A DNA stretch of 64,000 nt, from contig NZ_MDDV01000004.1 of the NCBI RefSeq assembly GCF_001854885.1, forward strand, positions 1-64,000, in the 5' to 3' direction. The notes under the pieces were generated by a model that saw only the letters and a program-made list of their open reading frames with translations, made no database searches and was not told where the DNA came from. Numbering within the stretch: position 1 is the stretch's first letter; each line of letters opens with the position of its first letter. The DNA is from Ensifer sp. LCM 4579 (lineage in GTDB: Bacteria > Pseudomonadota > Alphaproteobacteria > Rhizobiales > Rhizobiaceae). Below, in pieces: positions 33,138 to 41,137 of this stretch. The translations under genes were made by a program, and so were the position numbers.

Positions 33138-33431
33138 TCACTCCGGAAGACCGGCCTTGCGGTAGCCGTCGAGGAAAAGCTCGAGTGTCGCGGCGTCGCG
33201 GAATGGCTCCGTCGCGGCCCAGTGGCGGATCGTGAAATCGGGGTTGCCGACGAGGAACAGTTCAGCCTCCGAGCGCGCTTCGTCGAGGCGGCCGAGTTGA
33301 GCCAGGCTTGCCGCCAGGAAACGGCGTGAGCTGGTGCGGTAGGTCTCGTCCCTGCGCAGTGTCTCGACGGCGGCCGCGTATTCGCGGGCGGCATATTGCG
33401 CCTGGCCGAGCAGGGTTTGCCATGGATGCTT
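33138..33431 (-). pseudogene. TPR-type adenylate/guanylate cyclase, C-terminal fragment
   Basis: The last 97 residues of a minus-strand frame read HPWQTLLGQAQYAAREYAAAVETLRRDE, then RRFLAASLAQLGRLDEARSEAELFL and NPDFTIRHWAATEPFRDAATLELFLDGYRKAGLPE. This is the tetratricopeptide tail typical of rhizobial cyclases with an N-terminal catalytic domain and a C-terminal TPR region. Upstream of 33431 the frame continues in unrelated sequence, so the catalytic domain and most TPR units are missing. No start codon with a ribosome-binding site is evident. A remnant of a rearranged gene is the simplest reading. Confidence 0.65.
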
Positions 33432-33497
33432 GGCCTGCTGTCCTCTGTCCTGGCGGCGTTCCTGATGGCGGAGAGATCTGATCGATGAGACTACGTC

Positions 33498-33532
33498 GTG
33501 CCGCCTCGATGGGGGCCGCCATAGGGCGGCAC
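33498..33532. repeat. Inverted repeat between cyclase remnant and SDR gene
   Basis: GTGCCGCC (33498-33505) and GGCGGCAC (33525-33532) are a perfect 8-base stem with a 19-base loop, in the roughly 200-base stretch between the cyclase remnant and the SDR stop. It may be an end of a mosaic element; nothing else was identified in this gap. Confidence 0.4.
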
Positions 33533-33633
33533 CGCGATGGTTGCCCGATTGGCAAGGTGTGCGGCCGCGCCTGCTGCCTTCGTGCGACGTGCTCGTCGTC
33601 CGAAACCCGTTGCACGCTTGCGGGTGGCATGCA

Positions 33634-34386
33634 TCAATGCGCCGTATAGGCCCCGTCGACGAGATGATAGCTCCCCGTAATGAACGAGGCCTCGTCGGAA
33701 AGGAGGAAGCAGACGAGGGCGGCCACCTCCTCCGGCGTTCCGCGCCGTCCCATGGGCTGAAGGGCCTCCATGCGGCGCGTCTTCGCGAGTTCCGCATATT
33801 CCGACAGAAGCGGGGTTTCGATCCAGCCGGGACCGACGGCATTGATGCGGATGCCCAGTCTGGCATATTCGATTGCAGCCGCCTTGGTCAGGCCGACGAC
33901 ACCGTGCTTGGCCGCAGTGTAGGCCGAAGCCGTCGGCAAAGCGACCGATCCGAGAATCGAAGTCATGTTGACGATGGCGCCTTCCCGTCGCGTCAGCATG
34001 GCCGCGATCTCGTGCTTCATGCAGTAGAAGGTGCCGTGCAGGTTCACATTCATCACCCGGTGCCATTCGTCGAGCGGGTAATTCGCCGTGGGCCAGCGCT
34101 GAGCTTCGGTGCCCGCATTGTTGACCGCCAGGTGCAGGCCGCCGAGCGACGACGCGAATTCGATCAGCCGCTCGACCGCATCTGCATCGGTGATATCGAC
34201 GGCGAAGTCACGCGCCCTGCCGCCGCCGGCGTTGATCTCGGCCGCCACGCTCCGGGCCGCATCGGCATTGATATCGGCGATGACGACCTCGGCCCCCTCG
34301 CCTGCAAGCTGCCTTGAAACGGCGGCGCCTATCCCGGAGCCCGCGCCGGTCACGAGCGCCACTTTCCCCCCGAAGCGTTGTTTCAT
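33634..34386 (-). CDS. Short-chain dehydrogenase/reductase
   Basis: The 250-residue classical SDR has the nucleotide motif VTGAGSGIGAAVS (TGxxxGxG, about residues 11-23), NNAG near 90, the catalytic Ser in NMTSILGSVALP and Tyr-Lys in SAYTAAKHGVVGLT near 155-160. A D at the end of strand 2 (VVIADINADAAR) favours NAD(H). ATG 34386 has GGAGG four bases ahead. Family members include 3-oxoacyl-ACP reductases, sugar and sterol dehydrogenases; the substrate is not evident, and the neighbours offer no strong clue. Confidence 0.88.
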   Translation of the reverse strand: MKQRFGGKVALVTGAGSGIGAAVSRQLAGEGAEVVIADINADAARSVAAEINAGGGRARDFAVDITDADAVERLIEFASSLGGLHLAVNNAGTEAQRWPTANYPLDEWHRVMNVNLHGTFYCMKHEIAAMLTRREGAIVNMTSILGSVALPTASAYTAAKHGVVGLTKAAAIEYARLGIRINAVGPGWIETPLLSEYAELAKTRRMEALQPMGRRGTPEEVAALVCFLLSDEASFITGSYHLVDGAYTAH

Positions 34387-34732
34387 CGTGCCTCCATATT
34401 CTTCTCTTCCCCGCTGCAAGTCTCCTCAAGCCGACTTCGGCTCGCGGAGCCGGGGCGTGGCGCGGTAGTCGACCAGACATGAACGGTCTGTGCAATGCGT
34501 TTCGTCAGGCGTCGGCGACGTTATTCGCTCCCGACTGAGGCGAATCTGCCTGATCGCCTTTGTTCGAAAGCTGCAACAAAGGTTTATGATCACTATGGAA
34601 TACAGCCTTTGCCTATTTTTGATCGGCGGGTTCTGCCGGTTTTCGTCCCGTGCTGGATGCAAGGCTTGGCTGACACCCGCGGCGGTGTTAAACACGGATG
34701 GTAACCGAGTCTCAACTGCTCAGCAGGTGAAA
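34387..34732. other. Intergenic region between SDR and L,D-transpeptidase genes
   Basis: These 346 bases hold the divergent promoters of the two flanking genes. The part around 34530-34620 is AT-rich. An open frame through the region in phase with the transpeptidase lacks recognisable protein features. No RNA gene or palindromic operator was recognised. Confidence 0.35.
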
Positions 34733-35317
34733 ATGGGGAAAAACCACGTTACACGCCGGATGCTCGTGCTGGGCGCTCTGGGTTTGTTGGCATCCGGCTG
34801 CAGTTTGACCGAGCGTCCGAGGGCGAGCGCCATCGCTGCCCGGCCGCGTCCCGATCCCCGCTTTCGTCGGCAGGAGGTGGCTTACCTGGGACCTGAGGGG
34901 CCGGGAACGATCGTCGTCGATACCGAGCAGCGCTATCTCTACTATGTGGAGGGCGGTGGATCGGCGATCCGCTACGGCATCGGCGTCGGCGAGGAAGGCC
35001 GCACCATCAAAGGCCCGGCGAGAATCGGCCGAAAGGCGGAGTGGCCGTCCTGGACCCCAACCGAAAATATGATGCGCCGGAAGCCGCACCTTCGCCAATA
35101 TGCTGGCGGCGTGTCGGGCGGGCTCCACAATCCCCTCGGAGCGGCTGCGCTCTACCTCTATCGAGGTGGGCAGGACACCATGTTCCGCCTGCACGGCACC
35201 AACGAACCATGGACTATCGGACATGCCGTATCGAGCGGCTGCATCCGTTTGACGAATGAAGATATCGTCGATCTGTACAGCCGCGCCCCGGTAGGCACGC
35301 CAGTCATGATCGTCTGA
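34733..35317 (+). CDS. L,D-transpeptidase (YkuD family), lipoprotein
   Basis: The 194-residue protein has a lipoprotein signal (RRMLVLGALGLLASGC, lipobox LASGC) and a YkuD domain. Substrate loop and catalytic motif read FRLHGTNEPWTIGHAVSSGCIRLTNED, with the catalytic His and Cys of HGTN...SSGCIRL. Such enzymes form 3-3 crosslinks in peptidoglycan or attach outer-membrane proteins to it, a feature well developed in Rhizobiales. ATG 34733 was chosen because it gives a proper lipoprotein signal and AGGTGAAA lies ahead; the frame is open back to 34490. Confidence 0.9.
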   Translation: MGKNHVTRRMLVLGALGLLASGCSLTERPRASAIAARPRPDPRFRRQEVAYLGPEGPGTIVVDTEQRYLYYVEGGGSAIRYGIGVGEEGRTIKGPARIGRKAEWPSWTPTENMMRRKPHLRQYAGGVSGGLHNPLGAAALYLYRGGQDTMFRLHGTNEPWTIGHAVSSGCIRLTNEDIVDLYSRAPVGTPVMIV

Positions 35318-35506
35318 TGGTGTTTTTGCGCATATTTGGTATAAATGGCTTGAGCCATGTGTGTGAGGTCCCTTTGAACAGTTCCAAACCGAAAAAGCTG
35401 ATGCCAACTGTGTCTTTCATGCACTAGGCCACGGCGGGAATCGCCACTATTACTTGGAGTGTTGCCTTCGAAAAACCGTTCCCACTATTGAGGAAAGGAC
35501 TACTTG

Positions 35507-35647
35507 ATGAGCAGAATTCTGGTGTTGACGATTACGTTGCTTTCTGTCGTCGGCCTTAGCGCCTGCGGCACGATCGGCAAAGGTAAAGGCAAGGCCCCGC
35601 CGCCGGTAGCGGCCGCGCCGGTAGAGCCCGCGCCGATATACAAGTAA
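35507..35647 (+). CDS. Small lipoprotein, 46 residues
   Basis: ATG 35507 opens a 46-residue frame with a lipoprotein signal (MSRILVLTITLLSVVGLSAC, lipobox GLSAC) and a short mature part, GTIGKGKGKA followed by PPPVAAAPVEPAPIYK. AGGAAAGGA lies upstream as ribosome-binding site and a terminator hairpin follows directly, so it looks like a self-contained gene. Mature Pro/Ala-rich entericidin-like or linker-type lipoproteins are common in Rhizobiales; the function is not known. Confidence 0.7.
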   Translation: MSRILVLTITLLSVVGLSACGTIGKGKGKAPPPVAAAPVEPAPIYK

Positions 35648-35659
35648 TTACTGAATTGT

Positions 35660-35702
35660 GCTGCGGGGAGAAGCTGAGGAGCCCCTTCCCGCAGCGCTTT
35701 TC
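35660..35702 (+). terminator. Rho-independent terminator after the small lipoprotein
   Basis: GCTGCGGG (35660-35667) pairs with CCCGCAGC (35688-35695), followed by GCTTTTCT. It lies 13 bases after the stop of the 46-residue lipoprotein gene. Confidence 0.75.
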
Positions 35703-35799
35703 TGGGCTGGCTCAGCACGGCTGACAGTTCAAAGACATTTATGGATGACGGGGCGGTCCGAATTCTGGCCCGAATAGATCGGGGACAAAGCGTAGAGAC

Positions 35800-36393
35800 G
35801 TGATGATACGTGTAGGAACCCGTATACTGGCAATCGTCCTGGTTGCACTCGCTGCAACGGCCTGCCAGACGCAGGACAAGAAACCCCAACCGCGTTACGT
35901 ATCGAGCAGCCCGAAGATCGACGGCCCTGCCAAGCTGGTTTCGGAAGCGAAAGAGCAGGGTTATTTCATTGAATTCCGCTCGCGCTATGCGCTGAGCTAT
36001 GGTCACACCTACGTCATTTTCGGCCGCATCGACGAGAACGGCTCCATGATCAATCCCGAGGTTGCAGGTCTCGCTCCCGCGAGCAGCGATGCTGCGCCCT
36101 ATGTCTTCGGCCACTTCCTCCCCGTGCCGGCGGAGACGGGGTGGAGCGACGGCGATCTCGAAGAAGAATACAGGTCGGCAAGCTGGCGCATCATGCTGAC
36201 CGAGGCGGAATACAACAAGGTCGTCGCCGACATTCGCAAGCTGAAGGCCAAGGCTCGCTACTGGCACGCTTCGCTCTACAACTGCAACGCGTTTGTTGCG
36301 GAAATTGCTCGCTCCATGGGCTATAAAACGCCAAATATCTGGCTCAGACCGCAGGAATTCATTACAAAGCTGCGCCAGATGAATGGCGGCTGA
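35800..36393 (+). CDS. Lipoprotein with possible permuted NlpC/P60-type fold
   Basis: The 197-residue protein has a lipoprotein signal (MMIRVGTRILAIVLVALAATAC, lipobox LAATAC). The mature region contains YALSYGHTYVIFGRID, with a histidine followed by strand, and later YWHASLYNCNAFVAEIARSMGY, with NCNAF placing Cys near the start of a helix. A histidine first and cysteine later is the order found in circularly permuted NlpC/P60 or LRAT-like proteins. This is an inference from pattern only. A start at the second ATG (35803) is also possible. No closely linked partner suggests a pathway. Confidence 0.65.
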   Translation: MMIRVGTRILAIVLVALAATACQTQDKKPQPRYVSSSPKIDGPAKLVSEAKEQGYFIEFRSRYALSYGHTYVIFGRIDENGSMINPEVAGLAPASSDAAPYVFGHFLPVPAETGWSDGDLEEEYRSASWRIMLTEAEYNKVVADIRKLKAKARYWHASLYNCNAFVAEIARSMGYKTPNIWLRPQEFITKLRQMNGG

Positions 36394-36460
36394 CGCGATC
36401 TGCTTGCGTTCTTCCCGCTTTGCTGGTTCGTAACGCGGAAAGCCTTGGCGTGGAGTGAAA

Positions 36461-37048
36461 ATGTCGATAGCTGCCATCGGAAAGACGTTATGGGTGCTGG
36501 GCATCATAGCCTGGTACCTAATTCGCAGGCCCCATGAGCGCCGCGCCAGGCGTGTCGAGGTCGTCAGCCACCGCCGCTCTCCCTCGGAAAGAATCGGGCT
36601 TGCCGCGGCCCTGCTCGGCCTGGCAATCGTCCCGGGATTCTACGTCGCGACCGGCATCCCCGATGCGGCCGACCATGTCGCCCGTCCCTGGGCCGTGGTG
36701 ATCGGTACCGTCGCCTTCCTCGCCGCCATGTGGGTGTTTCGCAGAACGCATAAGGCTCTCGGCCGCAACTGGTCCATTACGCTTGAAATCCGGGACCGGC
36801 ATGAACTTATAAGCAGCGGTCCTTATGCCTTCGTCCGCCATCCGATGTATACCTCCTTTCTGCTGATGGCCATCGGCCAGGCCTTCCTGCTGCCGAACTG
36901 GGTCGGCGGCCTCGCCGGCCTGGCGGGCTTCGCCGTTCTGTTCTTCCTGAGGGTGGATGAAGAGGAGCGAATGATGCTCGAAACCTTCGGTTCGCAATAC
37001 CGCGCCTATATGGAAAAGACCAAGCGGATCATCCCTTACATATATTAG
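36461..37048 (+). CDS. Isoprenylcysteine carboxylmethyltransferase-family membrane protein
   Basis: The 195-residue protein has four to five hydrophobic segments. It carries the ICMT/PEMT motif region SSGPYAFVRHPMYTSFLLMAIGQAFLLPNW near residues 121-150 and a final RVDEEERMMLETFGSQYRAYMEKTKRIIPYIY. The RHPMYTS and EE-x-Y patterns bind S-adenosylmethionine in this fold. ATG 36461 follows GGAGTGAAA. It stands nine bases before the acyltransferase gene and likely forms an operon with it and the SDR. Bacterial members methylate lipids, polyketide-type phenols or sulfur groups; substrate unknown. Confidence 0.8.
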   Translation: MSIAAIGKTLWVLGIIAWYLIRRPHERRARRVEVVSHRRSPSERIGLAAALLGLAIVPGFYVATGIPDAADHVARPWAVVIGTVAFLAAMWVFRRTHKALGRNWSITLEIRDRHELISSGPYAFVRHPMYTSFLLMAIGQAFLLPNWVGGLAGLAGFAVLFFLRVDEEERMMLETFGSQYRAYMEKTKRIIPYIY

Positions 37049-37057
37049 AGGTGTACG

Positions 37058-37840
37058 ATGCGAGGCCGCGCTCTCAAGCTCTCGGGGCCACGCCGCCTCG
37101 TAGGCGACCTGATGAAATTTTCGATCGGGGTTCCCCGGGTCAGCGTCCAGAGGCAGATGAATCTCGCGGCCCTTCAGCAAGCGAGGAACTCGGCCGCGGA
37201 CAGACCCTCATGGATGGCGCTGTTTCTGAAGGGCTATGCGCTGCTTGCGATGGAGACGCCGGAATTGCGGCGTGCCTATGTGAAGCTGCCCAGGCCGCAG
37301 CTCTATGAATATCCGGGAAACATTGCCTCCGTTGCGCATGAGCGCGAATACGAAGGCGAGCGTGTCGTCCTCTTGAGCCTCATCAAGAATCCCGAGCGGC
37401 GGACGATCGAGGAGCTTGGCGCATCCCTGGCGGAAGCGCGCACCCGGCCCGTTCTCGAAATTAAGGAATTCCGGCGCGCCTTGAAAATTGCCCGCGCGCC
37501 CGCGCCGATCCGATGGCTGCTCATGTGGCTGGGCCTCAATATCGGACGCCAGCGGGCGCGCCATTTCGGCACGTTTCAGTTGTCCGTCTATTCCGGACTC
37601 GGTGCCGAATCGCTGAACCCGCTGACGCCGCTGACGACGCTATTCAACTACGGTCCGATCAGCGGTGAGGGCCTGGTGACCGTTCGGATACATTACGACC
37701 ACAGGGTCATGGATGGCGCCAACGTCGCGCGGGCGCTGGAGCGGTTCGAGAAAATCCTGAACGGCGAAGTCGCAGCCGAGCTGGCCGGCCTGGCCGAAAG
37801 CGAGACCGTGGACAGGGAGATGCGGGGCGCTGCGCGATGA
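37058..37840 (+). CDS. Stand-alone 2-oxoacid dehydrogenase E2-type acyltransferase domain
   Basis: The 260-residue product resembles the catalytic domain of dihydrolipoyl acyltransferases/chloramphenicol acetyltransferase. Segments include LVGDLMKFSIGVPRVSVQRQMN, FGTFQLSVYSGLGAESLNPLTPLTT and the active-site motif VRIHYDHRVMDGANVARALERFE (HxxxD-G near residue 218). Lipoyl and subunit-binding domains are absent, so it is not part of a normal E2 core. It overlaps the SDR gene by four bases (ATGA) and follows the methyltransferase-like gene by nine. Such stand-alone domains may transfer acyl groups in lipid or secondary metabolism; that is inference. Confidence 0.78.
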   Translation: MRGRALKLSGPRRLVGDLMKFSIGVPRVSVQRQMNLAALQQARNSAADRPSWMALFLKGYALLAMETPELRRAYVKLPRPQLYEYPGNIASVAHEREYEGERVVLLSLIKNPERRTIEELGASLAEARTRPVLEIKEFRRALKIARAPAPIRWLLMWLGLNIGRQRARHFGTFQLSVYSGLGAESLNPLTPLTTLFNYGPISGEGLVTVRIHYDHRVMDGANVARALERFEKILNGEVAAELAGLAESETVDREMRGAAR

Positions 37841-38706
37841 ATGACGATCGGACGCCGCGGCCTGCCGTCGTCGTGGTGGGCGCTTCACGCGGCATCGGAA
37901 AAGCGATCGCGCAGGTGGCCGCGCGCGACGGCGCGACCGTCGTTCTGGTGGCGCGATCCGAGGCGGACCTCGCGGCGGTCGCTGCCGATCTGCGCAAGGC
38001 GGATGAGGAAGCCTTCGTTTTTGCCCTGGATCTCATGGCGGAGAATGCCGACCGCCGCCTTGAAGCATTCCTGTCTGAAAACGGCTTGTTTTGCGACGTC
38101 CTCGTCAACAGCGCGGGCTACGGCCTGCGCGGCAGTGCGGCAGTCTTGCCGGTCGAAGATCAACTTGGCATCGTCGATCTCAACATTCGCGCCGTCGCTG
38201 CGCTCACGCTCCGCTTCTTGCCGGGCATGGTGGCGCGCGGCCGCGGCGGCGTCATCAATCTCGGATCGGTCGCGAGCTTCACCCCGGGACCGTTCATGGC
38301 CCTCTATTACGCCAGCAAGGGCTTCGTTCGCTCCTTTTCGGAGGCGCTTCACGAGGAGCTTCACCGCACCGGCGTCACGGTCACCTGCGTGGCGCCGGGG
38401 CCGGTGGCTACCGAGTTCCTGCAGCGATCCGGCGCCAACAGGGCGGCGCTCTTCAAGGTTCTGCCCAAGCTCGATTCGGAATACGTCGCCGAATGCGCGT
38501 GGCGCGGCTTCAAAGCGGGTCGCCGCCTCGTCGTCCCGGGCCTCGCGTCCAAGCTCACCGTCCTCATTGCCGCAGTGCTTCCATCCGCGTTGATGCTGCC
38601 GCTCGTGGGCCGTCTGCAGCGCCGCAGCAAGGATCCCTGCCCCTGCGGTTCCGGCAAGGCCTACAGGATCTGCTGCGGTGCCACGCGCCGGCGCAGCGCC
38701 CCGTGA
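37837..38706 (+). CDS. Short-chain dehydrogenase with C-terminal SEC-C motif
   Basis: The 289-residue protein is an SDR: VVVGASRGIGKAIAQVAARDGA at the start, NSAGYG near residue 90, the catalytic region LGSVASFTPGPFMALYYASKGFVRSFSEAL, with Tyr-x3-Lys, and a membrane-like segment near 240. At the C-terminus follows DPCPCGSGKAYRICCG, a SEC-C zinc motif (CxC...CC, ligands Cys-Cys-Cys/His) normally found on SecA and various nuclease-like proteins. Fusion of SEC-C to an SDR is uncommon. It is the third gene of a unit with the acyltransferase and the ICMT-like protein. The function of the tail is unknown; zinc binding and protein contact are expected. Confidence 0.85.
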   Translation: MNDDRTPRPAVVVVGASRGIGKAIAQVAARDGATVVLVARSEADLAAVAADLRKADEEAFVFALDLMAENADRRLEAFLSENGLFCDVLVNSAGYGLRGSAAVLPVEDQLGIVDLNIRAVAALTLRFLPGMVARGRGGVINLGSVASFTPGPFMALYYASKGFVRSFSEALHEELHRTGVTVTCVAPGPVATEFLQRSGANRAALFKVLPKLDSEYVAECAWRGFKAGRRLVVPGLASKLTVLIAAVLPSALMLPLVGRLQRRSKDPCPCGSGKAYRICCGATRRRSAP

Positions 38707-38731
38707 CGATTACGCCCGATCGGAAACTCGT

Positions 38732-39862
38732 TTACACCGGTGGCAGGTCGCCGCGTTGCCAGCCTTCCTGCGTCTCCGCCATGAAATCCGCATAGCGCCC
38801 CTCTTCGATGGCCTTTCGGATGCCGGCCATGAGGTCCTGGTAGTAGGCAAGGTTGTTCCAACTGAGCAGCATGCCGCCGAGCGATTCGTTCGAGCGGATC
38901 AGATGATGCAGGTAGGCGCGGGAGTAGTCGCGCGTCGCCGGACAGGCGGACTGCTCGTCGAGCGGCCGCATGTCCTCCGCATGACGTGCATTGCGCAGGT
39001 TGATCCGCCCGTGGCGGGTGAAGGCCAGCCCGTGGCGGCCGGAGCGGGTCGGCATGACGCAGTCGAACATGTCGATGCCGTGCGCGACCGACTTCAGAAT
39101 GTCGTCCGGGGTGCCGACGCCCATCAGATAGCGCGGCTTCTCCTGCGGCAGGGCCGGACAGGTGACGTCGAGCATGGCGAGCATGACCTCCTGCGGTTCG
39201 CCGACGGCAAGGCCGCCGACGGCATAGCCCTTGAGGTCGAGATCCTTCAGTGCCAGAGCCGAGCGCTCGCGGAGTTTCGGAATATCGCCGCCTTGCACGA
39301 TTCCGAACATGGCCTTCCCCGGCTGGTCGCCGAAGGCGATCTTGCAGCGTTCGGCCCAGCGCAGCGACATTTCCATGGCGCGCTCGATCTCGTCTGGCTC
39401 GGCCGGGAGCGCTACGCATTCGTCGAGCTGCATTTGAATGTCGCTGTCGAGCAGCCCCTGGATCTCGATCGAGCGCTCGGGCGACATGTGATAGAGCGCG
39501 CCATCGACATGGCTCTTGAAGGTGACGCCCTGTTCGTTGAGCTTGCGCAGGCTGGAGAGCGACATCACCTGGAAGCCGCCGCTGTCGGTCAGGATCGGCC
39601 GCTCCCAGCGGATGAACTTGTGCAGGCCGCCGAGACGCGCGACGCGCTCGGCGCCGGGGCGCAGCATCAGGTGATAGGTATTGCCGAGGATGATGTCGGC
39701 GCCGAGTTCGCGGACCTGGTCGAGATACATCGCCTTGACCGTGCCGACGGTACCGACCGGCATGAAGGCCGGCGTCCGGATCGCGCCGCGCGGCATCAGA
39801 ACCTCGCCGCGCCGCGCCTTGCCGTCCGTTGCAAGCAACTTGAATTGAAACGTGTCGGTCAT
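38732..39862 (-). CDS. tgt: tRNA-guanine transglycosylase
   Basis: The 376-residue protein exchanges guanine-34 for preQ1 in tRNAs with GUN anticodons. Family motifs are present: [26 protein letters not shown] (catalytic Asp), [19 protein letters not shown] and [30 protein letters not shown], the last with the nucleophile Asp. The zinc-binding segment, usually CxCxxC, reads [16 protein letters not shown], so only one of three cysteines seems kept. It lies one base after queA on the same strand (stop of queA 39863, start 39862), which acts at a later step of queuosine synthesis. Confidence 0.95.
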   Translation of the reverse strand: MTDTFQFKLLATDGKARRGEVLMPRGAIRTPAFMPVGTVGTVKAMYLDQVRELGADIILGNTYHLMLRPGAERVARLGGLHKFIRWERPILTDSGGFQVMSLSSLRKLNEQGVTFKSHVDGALYHMSPERSIEIQGLLDSDIQMQLDECVALPAEPDEIERAMEMSLRWAERCKIAFGDQPGKAMFGIVQGGDIPKLRERSALALKDLDLKGYAVGGLAVGEPQEVMLAMLDVTCPALPQEKPRYLMGVGTPDDILKSVAHGIDMFDCVMPTRSGRHGLAFTRHGRINLRNARHAEDMRPLDEQSACPATRDYSRAYLHHLIRSNESLGGMLLSWNNLAYYQDLMAGIRKAIEEGRYADFMAETQEGWQRGDLPPV

Positions 39863-40945
39863 TCAGTCTTTCCGGAAAAGCAGGCTTGCATCGCCGTAGG
39901 AATAGAAGCGATAGCCGGATGCAATCGCATGGGTGTAGGCGGCGCGCATGGTGTCGAGACCGGCGAAAGCGGAAACCAGCATGAACAGGGTCGATTTCGG
40001 CAGGTGGAAATTGGTCATCAGCGCGTCGACGGCACGGAAGCGGTAGCCGGGGGTGATGAAGATGCCGGTCGGGCCCGACCACGGACTGATCCTGCCTTCC
40101 TTCGTTGCCGCGCTTTCGACGAGCCGAAGCGATGTCGTGCCGACGCAGACGATGCGTCCGCCCCGGGCGCGAACGGCGTTCAGCTTCTCCGCCGTTACCG
40201 CGTCCACATGGCCGATTTCCTCGTGCATCACATGGTCTTCGGTATCGTCGGCCTTGACCGGCAGGAAGGTACCGGCGCCCACGTGGAGGGTGACGAAATG
40301 GCGCTCGACGCCCGCCTGGTCGAGCTTGGTAAAAAGCCGATCGGTGAAGTGCAGTCCGGCCGTCGGAGCCGCCACGGCCCCCTCTTCCCGCGCATAGATC
40401 GTCTGGTAATCGGTCCGGTCGCGGGCGTCATCCGGGCGCTTCGAAGCGATATAAGGCGGCAGCGGGATGTGGCCCACGCTCATGATCGCCTCGTCGAGTG
40501 CAGGTCCGGAAAGGTCGAACCGGAGCGTGACTTCGCCGGCCTCGCCTTTTTCTTCGACCGTAGCCTCGAGTGCACCAAGCAGGCAGACGTTTTCGCCGTG
40601 ACCGAAACTGATCCTGTCGCCGGCTTTCAGCCGCTTGGCCGGACGCGCGAACGCCTTCCAGCGATCGGCCGTAACGCGCATATGCAGCGTCAGGGAAACC
40701 GACGTGGCCACGTCCTCGCCGCGCCTGCGGATACCTTCGAGCTGGGCCGGTATGACCTTGGTATCGTTGAATACGAGTGCATCGCCGGCCTTCAGGAACG
40801 ATGGCAGATCGAGAACACCGCGATCGGCGAGAAGCGGCTCGCCTTGCGGCCGCACGACGAGCATGCGTGCACTGTCGCGCGGGCTCGCGGGCCTCAGCGC
40901 AATCGAAGTCTCCGGCAGGTCGAAGTCAAACAGGTCTACGCGCAT
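39863..40945 (-). CDS. queA: S-adenosylmethionine:tRNA ribosyltransferase-isomerase
   Basis: The 360-residue protein matches QueA throughout: [31 protein letters not shown] at the start, [52 protein letters not shown], and [18 protein letters not shown]. It converts preQ1-tRNA to epoxyqueuosine-tRNA using the ribose of SAM. It precedes tgt, with which it is coexpressed. A RIME-like repeat lies upstream, before the cyclophilin gene. Confidence 0.96.
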   Translation of the reverse strand: MRVDLFDFDLPETSIALRPASPRDSARMLVVRPQGEPLLADRGVLDLPSFLKAGDALVFNDTKVIPAQLEGIRRRGEDVATSVSLTLHMRVTADRWKAFARPAKRLKAGDRISFGHGENVCLLGALEATVEEKGEAGEVTLRFDLSGPALDEAIMSVGHIPLPPYIASKRPDDARDRTDYQTIYAREEGAVAAPTAGLHFTDRLFTKLDQAGVERHFVTLHVGAGTFLPVKADDTEDHVMHEEIGHVDAVTAEKLNAVRARGGRIVCVGTTSLRLVESAATKEGRISPWSGPTGIFITPGYRFRAVDALMTNFHLPKSTLFMLVSAFAGLDTMRAAYTHAIASGYRFYSYGDASLLFRKD

Positions 40946-40993
40946 CTCTGTATTCGGACAAAAAGCAAACCCGCCCCGGCGGCATCGGCGCGA

Positions 40994-41099
40994 CTACAGC
41001 GCCGCGCGTCTTTTCAGACGCGCAAAGGTCGCTGTAACTCTTTGAATCTGCGCATCGAGCTTTCCGAAATTCGGGTACGATTTTCGGGCCGATGCGCTA
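40994..41099. repeat. RIME-like palindromic repeat, copy 1
   Basis: The element begins CTACAGCGCCGCGCGTCTTT and ends GGGCCGATGCGCTA. It contains a stem GCGCGTC-TTTTCA-GACGCGC, outer halves ACAGCG and CGCTGT, and further inverted parts (GCGCATCG with CGATGCGC). An almost identical copy is at 62609-62713 and a shorter one at 56590-56640. It resembles the rhizobial intergenic mosaic elements (RIME). Confidence 0.85.
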
Positions 41100-41137
41100 G
41101 GGCGGGCCAGCGGGGCGGGTTTGTGCATTAGCGCAAA

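Noticed and set aside
35500-36507. Minus-strand frame of 335 residues over the two lipoprotein genes
   Set aside because: Covers two plus-strand genes with signal peptides and a terminator; contains no recognisable motif.
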